A stretch of DNA of 64,000 nt from Leucobacter aridicollis (GTDB lineage: Bacteria > Actinomycetota > Actinomycetes > Actinomycetales > Microbacteriaceae): the NCBI RefSeq assembly GCF_013409595.1, contig NZ_JACCBD010000001.1, positions 3,286,001-3,350,000 on the forward strand, written 5' to 3'. Position 1 is the first letter of the stretch; each line of letters opens with the position of its first letter. Made by a program: the position numbers and the translations under genes. Below the pieces are notes generated by a model. That model was not told where the DNA came from, made no database searches, and saw only the letters and a program-made list of their open reading frames with translations. Below are positions 32,374 through 41,818 of this stretch, one piece after another.

Positions 32374-33299
32374 CGTCCGCCGAGACCTGCCATCGCGATG
32401 CCCTTCACGAGGTGCTTCTGCAGCGCGATCACGAGGATCGTCGTCGGGATCATCGAGATGATCGCGGCCGCCATCTGCAGGTCCCACCGCGTGCCGGTCA
32501 GGCCCGAGAAGCTCGCGAGGCCGATCGGCAGCGTGCCGCGCGCCGACAGGTCGACGGTGACGATGAGGGGCCACAGGTAGCTGTTCCAGAAGCTCATGAA
32601 CGTGAAGACCGAGAGCACGGCGACCGCGGACTTCGAGAGCGGCAGGATGATGCGCAGGAACGTGCGGATCGGGCCGGCGCCGTCGATGCGCGCAGCCTCC
32701 TCTAGCTCGTACGGGATGCCGCGGAAGAACTGCCGCATGAGGAACGTGCCGAACGCGGTGAACGCGAACGGGAAGATCAGCGCCGGGTAGGTGTCGACCC
32801 AGTTGAACCATTGCATGACCTGGAACATCGGGATGACGAGGACCTCGGCGGGAACCATCATCGTCGCGAGGAAGATCACGAAGACCGCGTCGCGGCCCTT
32901 CCAACGCAGCCGGCCGAACGCGTAGCCTGCAGTCGTCGACACGACGAGCACGACGAGGGTGCCAGCCACTGCGACGAACAGTGAGTTGCCGATGTACGTC
33001 CAGAACGGGCCGAACTCGAAGACCTCGGCGAAGTTCGACCACCGGATCTCCGAGCCGAACAGGCTCGGCGGCATCGCGAACATCTCGCCGTTCGGCTTGA
33101 GCGCCGAGAAGAATGCGTAGATGAGGGGGAGCATGAACAGCGCGGCGGCGACGTAAATGCTGATGTGCGCGATGACGAGCCGGATGCGCTCGCCCGGGGT
33201 CATCGGCTCGCGCGACCGCTTCTTGGCGCCCCGCACCGCGGCCTCGCCGCCGGCAGCGGCGACGGCCATCACCCGTGTGGCGTTGAGATCAGTGCTCAT
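32370..33299 (-). CDS. Carbohydrate ABC transporter permease (MalG type), fucoside operon
   Basis: A 309-residue permease with an N-terminal cytoplasmic arm of about 35 residues (AGGEAAVRGAKKRS) and six helices. The EAA loop reads EEAARIDGAGPIRTFLRI. It overlaps the partner permease by 11 bp and the ROK kinase by 4 bp. As in the first transporter operon, no ATPase gene is present. Confidence 0.9.
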   Translation of the reverse strand: MSTDLNATRVMAVAAAGGEAAVRGAKKRSREPMTPGERIRLVIAHISIYVAAALFMLPLIYAFFSALKPNGEMFAMPPSLFGSEIRWSNFAEVFEFGPFWTYIGNSLFVAVAGTLVVLVVSTTAGYAFGRLRWKGRDAVFVIFLATMMVPAEVLVIPMFQVMQWFNWVDTYPALIFPFAFTAFGTFLMRQFFRGIPYELEEAARIDGAGPIRTFLRIILPLSKSAVAVLSVFTFMSFWNSYLWPLIVTVDLSARGTLPIGLASFSGLTGTRWDLQMAAAIISMIPTTILVIALQKHLVKGIAMAGLGGR

Positions 33300-34200
33300 A
33301 GTGCACCCACTTCTTCTGCAGTCGGAACTGGACCGCGGTGATGATGATGATCAGCGCAAACAGGATCCATGCACCGGCCGCGGCGAGGCCGAGCTCCTGG
33401 TACTTGAAGCCCTGGTTGTAGATCCACATGACGAGCGGGGCGGTGGCGTTGCCCGGCCCGCCGCCCGTGAGCATTTGCGGTTGCACGAAGACTTGCAGCG
33501 AGGTGATCATCGTCATGATGGTTGCGAAGAAGATCGACGGGGAGATCATGGGGATCGTCACGCTCCAGAGCAGGCGGAAGCCCTTCGCGCCGTCGATGCG
33601 GGCGGCCTCCATCACGCTCTCTGGGAGCTGCTCGAGCGCCGCCGAGAAGATGAGCATGTTGTAGCCGAGGCCCTGCCAGACGCTCATGACGACGACCATG
33701 ATCATCGCCCAGTTCTTGTCGGCGAGGAAGTTCGGCAGTTCGAGGCCGAACCAGGTCTGCGCGAGCCCGTTGAAGAGGCCCTGCGGCTGCAGCAGCATCT
33801 TCCAGACGAGCACGTTCGCGACCATCGGGGTGACGACCGGAATGAAGAAGAGCACCCGCAGCGCGCCGCGGCCGCGAATGCGCGGGCCGAGCGCGACGGC
33901 GAGCAGCAGCGAGAGGATCACGCTTGCAGGCACGTACAGCACCGTGTACACGAGGGTGTTTCGAAGCGCTGGCATGAATGCCGGATCCTCGAAGAGGCGG
34001 GCGTAGTTCCCAATCCCGATGAAGGTGCGTTCGCCAAACGTCGGCCAGTTGAAGAAGCTCATCACGACGGACAAGACAACCGGAACGATCGTAAACAGAG
34101 CGAGGCCCACCAGGGCCGGGCTTGCAAAGCCCAGCGCCTGGCGCGCCTCCATCTTGGCGAACGACCGACGGCTGCGCTGACGCGCCTGCAGTGTGGTCAT
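33289..34200 (-). CDS. Carbohydrate ABC transporter permease (MalF type), fucoside operon
   Basis: A 303-residue permease with six helices and an EAA loop EAARIDGAKGFRLLWSVTIP. The basic N-terminal tail (RQRSRRSFAKMEARQ) faces the cytoplasm. It follows the binding-protein gene by 30 bp and overlaps the second permease. Together they form a CUT1-type importer likely to bring in a fucosylated oligosaccharide for the fucosidases. Confidence 0.9.
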   Translation of the reverse strand: MTTLQARQRSRRSFAKMEARQALGFASPALVGLALFTIVPVVLSVVMSFFNWPTFGERTFIGIGNYARLFEDPAFMPALRNTLVYTVLYVPASVILSLLLAVALGPRIRGRGALRVLFFIPVVTPMVANVLVWKMLLQPQGLFNGLAQTWFGLELPNFLADKNWAMIMVVVMSVWQGLGYNMLIFSAALEQLPESVMEAARIDGAKGFRLLWSVTIPMISPSIFFATIMTMITSLQVFVQPQMLTGGGPGNATAPLVMWIYNQGFKYQELGLAAAGAWILFALIIIITAVQFRLQKKWVHYEH

Positions 34201-34230
34201 TCTGTTCTACTTACCTAGTTGTGTGGTGAA

Positions 34231-35487
34231 TCAGTTGCTGAACTGCTTCTGAGCAGTCTCGAGCACGGTACGCATGTCGGCCTGGCCGTTGTAGACGCTC
34301 ACGAGCTCGGGCTGCACGAAGGTGCCGACCTTTGCCCAGTTGTCCGAGACGCGCTGGCCCTCGACGTCCTTGAAGGCCTCGTCGAAGACTGCCTTCACCT
34401 GATCGCGGTACGCCTCGTCAAGCGACTCGAAGTAGAGCGGCTGGCTCTCGGCGCGCGCCGGGTAGCTGCGGCCGGACGACGCGACGTAGTCCTGCGCGTC
34501 CTTGCTGAGCAGCGAGCCCATGACCTTGAGCGCGGCGTCCTTGTTCTCGCAGGTCTCGGCGATGCCGAAGCCCGAGCCGAGCACGAGGCTGAGGTTGCCG
34601 TTCGCGCCGGTCGGCAGCGGCGCAAGGCCCGCCTTGAAGCCGGCGTCGTTGGTGAGGTAGCCGACCGCATTCCAGGTGCCGTCGACGGCCATCGCCGCGT
34701 TCTCGCTGGTGAACTGGTTCTCGCCCCAGCCGCCGTCGGATGCAGACGCGACGGGCGCCGCGACCTTCTGCTCGGTGACGAGCGACGCGTACCACTCGGC
34801 AGCGTCAGTGAACGCCGAGTCGCCGATCTGCAGCTCGCCGTCTTCGGTGACGGGCTGGGTGCCCGACTTCGCGATCGGGAGCGCCTGCCACTGGAAGTCG
34901 CCCATGCCGATGCCGAAGCCGTACTTGCCGCCGGTCGTTGCCTTCTTGGCGGTGGCCTCAAAGTCCTCGAAGCTCCAGCCGGCCTTCGGCAGGTCCGCGC
35001 CCGCGGCCGTCAGCTGATCCTCGTTGTAGTACGTGACCATGGTCGAGACGTCGAACGGCAGGCCGTACATGTCGCCCTTGTTCTCGAGGATCTCGGTCGC
35101 GCCCGGCGCGAAGTCGTCCTTGCTCAGGCCGGCGGTCTTCAGGTCCTCGTCGGTGAGCTTCACGAAGCCGTCGGTGTAGCTGGAGAGCATGCCGCTGTTC
35201 ATGCCGGTCACGCAGGCCATGTTGCCGGATGCCATGTTGGTGGTGAGCTTCGTGAAGAAGTCACCCCACGGCGCGGTGCGGAGCTCGATCTTCAGGTCAG
35301 GGTTCTGCTCCTGAGCGATCTTGAGCTGCTCGTTGAGCGCGGTCGTATCGTCCTCCGAGCCCGCCCACATGTCGATCACGATCGTGTTGTCGTCCTTGGG
35401 TGCAGATCCGCTGCCGCTGCAGCCGGTGAGCACCGCGGCCGCGCCAACGGTCATGGCCACGAGTGGCACCAGGTTAATCTTCTTCAT
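34231..35487 (-). CDS. Sugar ABC transporter substrate-binding lipoprotein, fucoside operon
   Basis: A 418-residue CUT1 solute-binding protein. The start is ATG 35487 ([10 protein letters not shown]), preceded by GGAGG; the signal peptide ends in the lipobox VLTGC (Cys23). The mature part has [29 protein letters not shown] and [10 protein letters not shown] segments typical of the family. It is the first gene of the 35487-27414 operon. A palindromic site 28-48 bp upstream of its start is probably the operator of the divergent ROK repressor. Ligand inferred: fucosylated oligosaccharide. Confidence 0.91.
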   Translation of the reverse strand: MKKINLVPLVAMTVGAAAVLTGCSGSGSAPKDDNTIVIDMWAGSEDDTTALNEQLKIAQEQNPDLKIELRTAPWGDFFTKLTTNMASGNMACVTGMNSGMLSSYTDGFVKLTDEDLKTAGLSKDDFAPGATEILENKGDMYGLPFDVSTMVTYYNEDQLTAAGADLPKAGWSFEDFEATAKKATTGGKYGFGIGMGDFQWQALPIAKSGTQPVTEDGELQIGDSAFTDAAEWYASLVTEQKVAAPVASASDGGWGENQFTSENAAMAVDGTWNAVGYLTNDAGFKAGLAPLPTGANGNLSLVLGSGFGIAETCENKDAALKVMGSLLSKDAQDYVASSGRSYPARAESQPLYFESLDEAYRDQVKAVFDEAFKDVEGQRVSDNWAKVGTFVQPELVSVYNGQADMRTVLETAQKQFSN

Positions 35488-35514
35488 TGAACGCCTCCTC
35501 AGGCATCGGATAAG

Positions 35515-35545
35515 TTTGTTCGAGAGTCGAACAAAGTTTGTTCGG
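35515..35545. promoter_or_regulatory. Palindromic operator for the ROK repressor
   Basis: TTTGTTCGA (35515-35523) and TCGAACAAA (35527-35535) form a perfect 9-bp inverted repeat around GAG. A further half-site, TTTGTTCGG, follows at 35537-35545, 22 bp (about two turns) from the first. This matches the size and form of NagC/XylR-type operators. It lies in the divergent region between the binding-protein gene and the ROK regulator. Confidence 0.75.
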
Positions 35546-35695
35546 CTTCGACAGATGTCATATTGCCAGAAGATTCCCGTCTCGACAAATACCAGTTTTT
35601 TGGCGGTGCCGAATCGAAACATTCGCGCGTAGGCGGCCTTTCTTTCCGTGGATAGTACGGGTTAGACTTCTACCAAGATCGAAGAAAGTTGGAAC

Positions 35696-36832
35696 GTGCC
35701 ACTCTCACCGAACCCCCTCGACGACCAGAATCGTCGGATCGTCGAGCTTGTCGCCGGCGGGCAGGCGGCTTCGCGCAGCGAGCTTGCCAAGATCCTCGAC
35801 GTCGCCGTCTCGACAGTCTCCCTGCGCGTGCAGGCACTCATCGATGCCGATGTGCTGCGCGAAGACGGCCACGGCAATTCGAGCGGGGGCAGGCGGCCAC
35901 GCCGGCTGCGCGTGAATGTCGCCGAGGCCCGGATCCTCGCCGCCGAGCTCGGCGGCGGCCACGCCCGCATCGGCCTCCTCGATCTCACGGGCAAACTGCA
36001 CGCGTCCGAGACCATCCCCATCAACATCGCCGCCGGCCCGGAAGAGACACTCAAGAAGGTCGCCGCCGGCTGCCGCGCGCTCGCCGGAGACACGGAGATC
36101 CGGGCGATCGGAATGGCGCTGCCGGGCCCGGTCCGGCTGCAAACCGGCAGCGTCGACCAGCCATCGCGCATGCCTGGCTGGCAGGGCTATCGGGTCCGCG
36201 AACGCCTCACCGAGCTCCTCGGCGTCCCCGCCGTCGTCGACAACGACGCCAACCTCATGGCGCTCGGAGAGCACCACCGGCGACTCTCCCCCGCCGAGGA
36301 CAGCATCACCGTCAAGGCGGGCACCGCGATCGGCAGCGGGATCATCGTGCAGGGCGCGATCCATCGCGGGGCGACCGCCGCGGCCGGCGACATCACGCAC
36401 ACGCAGATCGATCCGACGCTCAATGAGCCCTGCTCCTGCGGAAACCGCGGCTGCCTCGAGACCGTCGCGAGCGGCGCGAGCCTCGTGCGCCAGATGGGCG
36501 AGCTCGGACAGAGCGTGCCCGACGCCGCCGCGGTCCTCGCGCTCGCACGGGACGGCGACCCGACCGCGACAACCCTCATCCGCACCGCGGGAACCCATCT
36601 CGGGCAGGCGCTCTCCGGGGTCGTGAACTTCTTCAACCCCCACGCCGTGTTTCTCACGGGCAGCCTGAGCGCGAGCGAACCATTCATCGCCGCCGTGCGC
36701 AGCCGCGTCTACGAGGCCTGCCACCCGCTCGCGACGCAGACGCTGCTCATCGAGGCGGCCGCGTCCGGGCAGGACGCCGCGCTCTACGGCGCGGCGCGGA
36801 TCGCGCTCGACGCCGTCGATCTCACCGCCTAG
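35696..36832 (+). CDS. ROK family transcriptional repressor (NagC/XylR type)
   Basis: A 378-residue ROK regulator. A winged HTH occupies about residues 8-65 (RSELAKILDVAVSTVSLRVQAL, wing GGRRPRRLRVN). The sugar-binding ROK domain follows: GMALPGPV, VVDNDANLMALGE, GTAIGSGIIVQG and the full zinc motif CSCGNRGCLE. The start is GTG 35696. It is divergent from the fucoside operon and likely represses it through the palindrome at 35515-35535 until a sugar, perhaps fucose or a fucoside, releases it. Its stop codon directly abuts that of the convergent second fucosidase gene. Confidence 0.92.
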   Translation: MPLSPNPLDDQNRRIVELVAGGQAASRSELAKILDVAVSTVSLRVQALIDADVLREDGHGNSSGGRRPRRLRVNVAEARILAAELGGGHARIGLLDLTGKLHASETIPINIAAGPEETLKKVAAGCRALAGDTEIRAIGMALPGPVRLQTGSVDQPSRMPGWQGYRVRERLTELLGVPAVVDNDANLMALGEHHRRLSPAEDSITVKAGTAIGSGIIVQGAIHRGATAAAGDITHTQIDPTLNEPCSCGNRGCLETVASGASLVRQMGELGQSVPDAAAVLALARDGDPTATTLIRTAGTHLGQALSGVVNFFNPHAVFLTGSLSASEPFIAAVRSRVYEACHPLATQTLLIEAAASGQDAALYGAARIALDAVDLTA

Positions 36833-38119
36833 CTAGACGCCGTCGGCCAGGCGCAGCTCGATGACGGGCATGAGCACGTCGGGGCGCTGCACGGGCAGGT
36901 GCACCGTGAGCGTGCCAGCGGGCTGACCGGCGGCCTCCATCTGCGACCCCTCAGAGTTCGGATCGCTCTCCGAGGTGCGCAGCCAGGAGCCGTCGTGCAG
37001 CAGCCGCGTGAACGTCACCTTCCCGGCGAGACCTGGCAGGTGCACGTAGCCGAGCGGCCAGGTCGCCAGGTGCAGGTAGAGGCGATTACCGCGACGGGTG
37101 TACGCGCCCTCGCGCGGCGGCTCGAACTCCGCATGGCCTGCCCCCACAATCGCGCCGCGATGGAGCTCGGTCCACTCACCGAGCGTCTCGAGCACGGCGC
37201 GGTCGCGGGGTGAGATCGCCCCGCGCCCGTCCGGCCCGATGTTCAGCAGCATGTTGCCGCCCATCGAGACGGAGTCGGTGAGCATCTGCGCGAGCAGCGG
37301 CGCCGACTTCTGATCGAGGTTGTCTCGGTGGTACCCCCACGAGCCGTTGATCGTCTGGCACGCCTCCCAGCGCACGAGCTCGCCGCCTCGCCGCACCGGC
37401 TCGGTCGGCTGGTACTGCTCCGGGGTGTAGAAGTCTCCCGGGATGCCGAGGCGATCGTTGACGAGCATGTTTGGCTGGAGCTCGCGGCACATCGCGAGCA
37501 TCGCCTCAGAACCCCAGTCGGTCGGCCCCTTGCCGTCCCAGCCGTCCTTGTGCTCCGGGTAGCTGAAATCGAAGAACATGTAATCAATCTGGCCGTACTC
37601 GGTGAGGAGCTCGCGCAGTTGCGCGTGCATGAAGGCGCGGTAGCGCTCCATATCGCGGCCGGCGTTGAGCTCGTGCGCGTTCTCGTCGTCGCGGCGCGGG
37701 TGCACCCAGTCGATGAGAAAGTCGGGATGATGCCAGTCGATGAGCGAGAAATACAGGCCAACGCGGAGCCCCTCGGCGCGAAGCGCGCCGACGTGCTCGC
37801 GCACGAGGTCCCGCCCGCAGACGGCGTGCGCAGTGAAGTCGGACTGGCGCGAGTTCCACAGCGCGAAGCCCTCGTGGTGCTTCGTCGTCAGCACGACGTA
37901 GCCGGCACCGAGCCGCTTCGCGGTTCGCGCGATCTCGCCGGCGTCGAAGCGATCAGGATCGAAGTTCTCGACGTACGGCAGGTACTCGGCGTCGGTGAGT
38001 CGCTCGTAGTTCTGCACCCACTCGTGACGGGCGGCGACGCTGTACGCGCCGAAGTGCACGAACATGCCGAGGCGCGCCTCGTCGAACCACTGATGCTCAG
38101 GCTGTGAAGACATGCGCAT
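36833..38119 (-). CDS. Alpha-L-fucosidase (GH29), second
   Basis: A 428-residue GH29 enzyme, distinct from the one at 28467. It has WFDEARLGMFVHFGAYSV, LTTKHHEGFALWNS and IDYMFFDFSYPEHKDG, whose Asp fits the nucleophile, then NMLLNIGPDGRGAISPRD. No signal peptide is seen, so it is cytoplasmic. The start is placed at ATG 38119 (MRMSSQPEH), with 38113 as an alternative; the ribosome site (GAAG) is weak. It is transcribed alone, opposite to the ROK gene. The two fucosidases may differ in linkage preference (for example alpha-1,2 against alpha-1,3/4/6), which sequence alone does not settle. Confidence 0.9.
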   Translation of the reverse strand: MRMSSQPEHQWFDEARLGMFVHFGAYSVAARHEWVQNYERLTDAEYLPYVENFDPDRFDAGEIARTAKRLGAGYVVLTTKHHEGFALWNSRQSDFTAHAVCGRDLVREHVGALRAEGLRVGLYFSLIDWHHPDFLIDWVHPRRDDENAHELNAGRDMERYRAFMHAQLRELLTEYGQIDYMFFDFSYPEHKDGWDGKGPTDWGSEAMLAMCRELQPNMLVNDRLGIPGDFYTPEQYQPTEPVRRGGELVRWEACQTINGSWGYHRDNLDQKSAPLLAQMLTDSVSMGGNMLLNIGPDGRGAISPRDRAVLETLGEWTELHRGAIVGAGHAEFEPPREGAYTRRGNRLYLHLATWPLGYVHLPGLAGKVTFTRLLHDGSWLRTSESDPNSEGSQMEAAGQPAGTLTVHLPVQRPDVLMPVIELRLADGV

Positions 38120-38217
38120 AATCTTCACACAGTTCTTTTGAGCGTGCTCGTCAAATCTCTCGCGGCGTGCGGGCAGCGCGATGCGCCCCCGCGGAACGCC
38201 GATCCTGACCGACCCAG

Positions 38218-38268
38218 ATATTCTTATGCCCCCCATTTTTCCGCGGAGAATGGGGGGCATAAGAATAT
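38218..38268. terminator. 20-bp perfect inverted repeat downstream of chorismate mutase
   Basis: Arms at 38218-38237 and 38249-38268 are perfect 20-bp complements around an 11-nt loop; each arm contains a run of six C or G and an A/T-rich outer end (ATATTCTTATG). It lies 50 bp after the chorismate mutase stop and about 100 bp before the fucosidase start. A terminator for the purA operon is the simplest reading; a regulatory palindrome is possible. Confidence 0.6.
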
Positions 38269-38318
38269 TTGGATAGGAATAGATGGCCCGGGCGGGCGGG
38301 GCCGCGCCGGCGGGCGGG

Positions 38319-38627
38319 CTACGCCTCGTCGCGCGAGTCCGCGGCGATGGCGGTGTGGTGCTGAATCACCTCGGCGACAACAAAGTTGAACCACTTCTCG
38401 GCGAACTCTGGGTCGAGATTCGCGTCCGTCGCGAGGCTCCGCAGCCTGGCGATCTGCCGCGCCTCGCGGGCGGGATCGGCCGGGGGCATCGCGTGCTCGG
38501 CCTTCAGCTGGCCGACCTCCTGCGTGCACCGAAAGCGCTCCGCGAGCATATGCACGAGGGCGGCGTCGATGTTGTCGATGCTCGAACGGAGTCGCCCAAG
38601 GCGCTCCTCAGGAGTGGGGCTCGTCAT
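38319..38627 (-). CDS. Chorismate mutase (AroQ type)
   Basis: A 102-residue single-domain AroQ-fold protein (all alpha). Recognisable are LGRLRSSIDNIDAALVHMLAERF and VGQLKAEHAMPPADPAREARQI, with the Arg and Lys residues that hold the two chorismate carboxylates. It converts chorismate to prephenate for Phe and Tyr synthesis. The start is ATG 38627 with AAGGAGAG in front. It follows purA by 11 bp, an arrangement more likely of convenience than of pathway. Confidence 0.88.
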   Translation of the reverse strand: MTSPTPEERLGRLRSSIDNIDAALVHMLAERFRCTQEVGQLKAEHAMPPADPAREARQIARLRSLATDANLDPEFAEKWFNFVVAEVIQHHTAIAADSRDEA

Positions 38628-38638
38628 CGCTCTCCTTC

Positions 38639-39925
38639 TTAGCTCAGCAGGTCGTGCAGCTCGACAACCTGCTCGCGCTCCGGGCCAACGCCGACGGCCG
38701 AGAACCGGGCGCCGCTCATGGCCTCGAGCGCGCGGATGTAGTCCTGCGCGTTCTTCGGAAGCTCCTCGAAGGTGCGGCAGTCCGAGATGTCCTCGTCCCA
38801 GCCCGGGAACTCCTGGTAGATCGGCTTCGCGTGGTGGAAGTCGGACTGGTTCACCGGCATGTCGTCGTGGCGGACGCCGTTCACGTCGTAGGCGACGCAC
38901 ACGGGAATCGACTTGATGCCCGAGAGCACGTCGAGCTTCGTGAGCACAAAGTCGGTGACGCCGTTGATCCGGGCGGCGTAACGCGCCATCGGGGCGTCGT
39001 ACCAGCCGCAGCGGCGCGCGCGGCCAGTGGTCACGCCGAACTCGCCGCCCTTGGTCTGCAGGAACTCGCCCATCTCGTCGAACAGCTCGGTCGGGAACGG
39101 GCCCGAACCGACGCGGGTCGTGTACGCCTTGATAACCGCGATGATGCGATCGATCTTGTGCGGCGGGACACCCGAACCGGTGGCAGCGCCGCCGGAGGTC
39201 GCGTTCGAGCTCGTCACGAACGGGTACGTGCCGTGGTCGATGTCGAGCATCGTCGCCTGGCCCGCTTCGTAGAGCACGGTCTTGTCGTCGGCGAGCGCGT
39301 TGTGCAGCAGCAGGCCGGTGTCGCACACCATGGGCTCGAGGAGCTCACGGTAGGCGAGCAGGTCGTTCACGACCTCGTCGGCGTCGATCGCGCGACGGTT
39401 GTAGATCTTGACGAGCACCTGGTTCTTGAAGTCGAGCGCTGCCTCGACCTTCTGACGGAGAATGCCCTCGTCGAAGATGTCCTGAATACGGATGCCGACG
39501 CGGTTGATCTTGTCTGCGTAGGCGGGGCCGATGCCACGACCGGTCGTGCCGATCTGGCGCTTGCCGAGGAAGCGCTCAGTGACCTTGTCGAGCGTGCGGT
39601 GGTACTCGGTGATGACGTGCGCGTTCGCGCTCACCTTCAGCTTGGAGACGTCGACGCCGCGCTCCTTGAGCGCGTCGAGCTCGAGCTTCAGCACCGCGAG
39701 ATCGACGACGACGCCGTTGGCGATGACCGGCACAACGCCCGGGGTCAGAATGCCCGAGGGGAGCAGGTGCAACGCGTATTTCTGGTCGCCGATGACGACC
39801 GTGTGACCGGCGTTGTTACCGCCGTTGAACTTTACGACGTAGTCAACGCGGCTCCCGAGCAGGTCGGTTGCGCGACCCTTTCCCTCATCGCCCCATTGGG
39901 CACCGGTGATCAGTACAGCGGGCAT
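38639..39925 (-). CDS. purA: Adenylosuccinate synthetase
   Basis: A 428-residue enzyme, full length for PurA. It catalyses the GTP-dependent joining of IMP and aspartate in AMP synthesis. Seen are the N-terminal loop [43 protein letters not shown] (IMP contact), and the late [19 protein letters not shown] and [11 protein letters not shown] segments. The start is ATG 39925 ([10 protein letters not shown]), with GGGGCTGAG close upstream; the longer reading to 40006 is unsupported. It is monocistronic or paired with chorismate mutase. Confidence 0.97.
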   Translation of the reverse strand: MPAVLITGAQWGDEGKGRATDLLGSRVDYVVKFNGGNNAGHTVVIGDQKYALHLLPSGILTPGVVPVIANGVVVDLAVLKLELDALKERGVDVSKLKVSANAHVITEYHRTLDKVTERFLGKRQIGTTGRGIGPAYADKINRVGIRIQDIFDEGILRQKVEAALDFKNQVLVKIYNRRAIDADEVVNDLLAYRELLEPMVCDTGLLLHNALADDKTVLYEAGQATMLDIDHGTYPFVTSSNATSGGAATGSGVPPHKIDRIIAVIKAYTTRVGSGPFPTELFDEMGEFLQTKGGEFGVTTGRARRCGWYDAPMARYAARINGVTDFVLTKLDVLSGIKSIPVCVAYDVNGVRHDDMPVNQSDFHHAKPIYQEFPGWDEDISDCRTFEELPKNAQDYIRALEAMSGARFSAVGVGPEREQVVELHDLLS

Positions 39926-40003
39926 CTCAGCCCCTTCCTTCGCACTAGGCAGATACCGAGCCAGTCTAGCGGAGCCCGGCTTTCCGTGCCCGGGGAGGCG
40001 TAA

Positions 40004-40062
40004 CACGGCAGCCCCGCGGCGCGTCCAGACGAGTCGTCCGGGAGCGCCGCGGGGCTGCCGTG
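40004..40062 (-). terminator. Terminator after dps
   Basis: Perfect 18-bp arms (40004-40021 and 40045-40062, CACGGCAGCCCCGCGGCG and its complement) enclose a 23-nt loop that can itself pair. It lies 25 bp after the dps stop on the minus strand and about 80 bp upstream of purA. Confidence 0.65.
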
Positions 40063-40087
40063 AAACGCTGCCGCTGCAGCGAGCGTG

Positions 40088-40579
40088 CTATGCCTCAGCG
40101 ATGTGGGAGTGCAGGAACCAGCGATCCTTATCGAGCTGCTGAGCGATCGCGATCGCGATGTCCTGGCTGACCGGATCGATCTCCTCGAGCCCCTCGATCG
40201 CGCGATAGATCGTCGCGAGCGTGGCGTCGAGCTGCGCGACCATCTCGCGCACGGTGACGTCGGACTGCTGGAAGCCTGGCGACAGCTCAGGCGTGGTCGT
40301 GCGCGACGCGACCGTCGCGATGCGCGAGTCGACGGGAAGGCCGAGGGCGACGATTCGCTCGGCGACCTCGTCCGCGCCGGCCTGAGCGTTCGCAACGACG
40401 GTGTCGAGGAACTCGTGAACACCGATGAAGTTCGCTCCGCGCACGTGCCAGTGCGCCTGCTTGGCGTTGACGTGGAGGGCGACGAGATCCTGAACAACCG
40501 GGCTCAGGTACTGGGCGACCCCACTCGGACGATTCATATCGCCCTGCGCGGCCGGGATGCGGGCTTCTTGCATTGTCAT
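40088..40579 (-). CDS. dps: Dps-type DNA starvation/ferritin-like protein
   Basis: A 163-residue four-helix protein. The intersubunit ferroxidase site is recognisable: His in KQAHWHVRGANF, Asp in HEFLD and Asp/Glu in AGADEVAERI. Such proteins form 12-subunit shells that oxidise and store iron and protect DNA in stress. The C-terminal part (IAIAQQLDKDRWFLHSHIAEA) is standard. It is transcribed alone and followed by a strong terminator. Confidence 0.94.
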   Translation of the reverse strand: MTMQEARIPAAQGDMNRPSGVAQYLSPVVQDLVALHVNAKQAHWHVRGANFIGVHEFLDTVVANAQAGADEVAERIVALGLPVDSRIATVASRTTTPELSPGFQQSDVTVREMVAQLDATLATIYRAIEGLEEIDPVSQDIAIAIAQQLDKDRWFLHSHIAEA

Positions 40580-40668
40580 ACTGGCTTCCCTTCTCTCGGG
40601 AGCGCCCGTACGTGCCGGGCACTCGGTAGGTCCAGGCTACGCGGTGAGCCTGAGTATCTCACGAATAT

Positions 40669-41649
40669 TCAATGCCGCTGCTCCCGCTGTCCGCCGAGGC
40701 GAGCTGGGTACCTAAACCGGCGCCGGTATTCACCGGGGGCGAGCCCGACATGCACCCGAAACTGGTAGCGAAAGGACTCCACCGCACCGAAGCCCACCTC
40801 TGCCGCGATCGTAGCGATGCCAGCCGCCGAATGCTCGAGCAGGCTCATCGCTCGCAGCACGCGTTGCCTCGAGACCCAGGTCATCGGAGCAACGCCGGTG
40901 AACTCGTGAAACCAGCGAGTCAAGGTCCGTCGGGACACTCGAGCCTTCAGAGCGAGCGACGCTACCGAGTGATTGCCAACGAGGTCGCTCGAGATCTCGT
41001 CGAGCATTGCGCCGAACGCACGGGGTGCAGTGTCTGGCAACGGGTACGTGTTCACGAATTGGGCTTGGCCACCCTCACGGTGCGGCACGGCCACGAGCCG
41101 CCTCGCAACCTCGTTTGCCACCGCAGTGCCGTGGTCCTCGCGGATGAGTTCGAGACAGAGGTCAAGTCCAGCCGATGAGCCAGCACTGGTGACGATGCTC
41201 CCATCTCGAACGACGAGTTCCGACGGCGTCACCAACACATTCGGGTAACGCGCCTGCAGCAGCGCCGCGTGGCGCCAATGCGTCGTTGCCCGGCGTCCAT
41301 CGAGCAGCCCTGCTTCGGCGAGAGCAAAGGCGCCCGCACAAATCGACGCTATCCGAGCGCCCCGGCTCGCAGCCCGTTGCAGCGGTTCGGTCCACTCGGG
41401 GTTTGAATCATGGTGAGGGTCGCTCACCCCGGTCAGAATAACCATGTCCGCCGCTTCGATCGCTTCGAGGCCGTCGTCGGGGTATAGCGCCGCACCGCCA
41501 AGCGTCCTCACTCCGGTGCTGGGGCCACACGTGCGGACTTCGTATCCCAGGTCATCAATGTCGCCCCATGAGAACGAAAGCGCCTCGACAACCGTTCCGT
41601 ACTCAAACAGCGTCATCCCATCGCACACAGGCAGAACAACCATTGTCAT
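40669..41649 (-). CDS. GlxA family AraC-type transcriptional regulator
   Basis: A 326-residue protein: a DJ-1/PfpI-like amidotransferase domain (about 1-180, with the nucleophile elbow ASICAGAFALAEAG, a Cys) followed by an AraC-type double HTH (about 215-315: SVASLALKARVSRRTLTRWF and SLLEHSAAGIATIAAEVGFG). GlxA-type proteins often sense small metabolites such as glyoxal-like or amino compounds. It is divergent from the MFS gene at 41819 and probably controls it. Confidence 0.9.
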   Translation of the reverse strand: MTMVVLPVCDGMTLFEYGTVVEALSFSWGDIDDLGYEVRTCGPSTGVRTLGGAALYPDDGLEAIEAADMVILTGVSDPHHDSNPEWTEPLQRAASRGARIASICAGAFALAEAGLLDGRRATTHWRHAALLQARYPNVLVTPSELVVRDGSIVTSAGSSAGLDLCLELIREDHGTAVANEVARRLVAVPHREGGQAQFVNTYPLPDTAPRAFGAMLDEISSDLVGNHSVASLALKARVSRRTLTRWFHEFTGVAPMTWVSRQRVLRAMSLLEHSAAGIATIAAEVGFGAVESFRYQFRVHVGLAPGEYRRRFRYPARLGGQREQRH

Positions 41650-41747
41650 GTCCTAATTTTACCGGAGGTCGGCATTTTGGCCACGGCTCAGGGGTCAAAT
41701 CGCACATAGCGTGAGTGAAAAGGTCGACACGCACAGAAAGGGTCACC

Positions 41748-41813
41748 ATGGATGGACGATTCTCAGAGTTTTCGCTAAACCGTTCTCGGCGCGGCAAGCG
41801 TCGCGTGAGGTAG
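41748..41813 (+). CDS. Possible 21-residue leader peptide upstream of the MFS gene
   Basis: An ATG with a good ribosome site (GAAAGGGTCACC directly before it) opens a 22-codon frame encoding a basic, Arg-rich peptide (MDGRFSEFSLNRSRRGKRRVR). Its TAG ends 5 bp before the proposed GTG of the transporter, so translation of the two could be coupled. It lies in a different frame from the transporter. Function unknown; a chance ORF cannot be excluded. Confidence 0.4.
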   Translation: MDGRFSEFSLNRSRRGKRRVR

Positions 41814-41818
41814 CGGGA

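Noticed and set aside
31390..33042. Apparent fusion of the ROK kinase to a 220-residue N-terminal extension
   Set aside because: The extension is an out-of-frame reading of the permease gene; ATG 32373 overlaps the permease stop in the usual ATGA manner.
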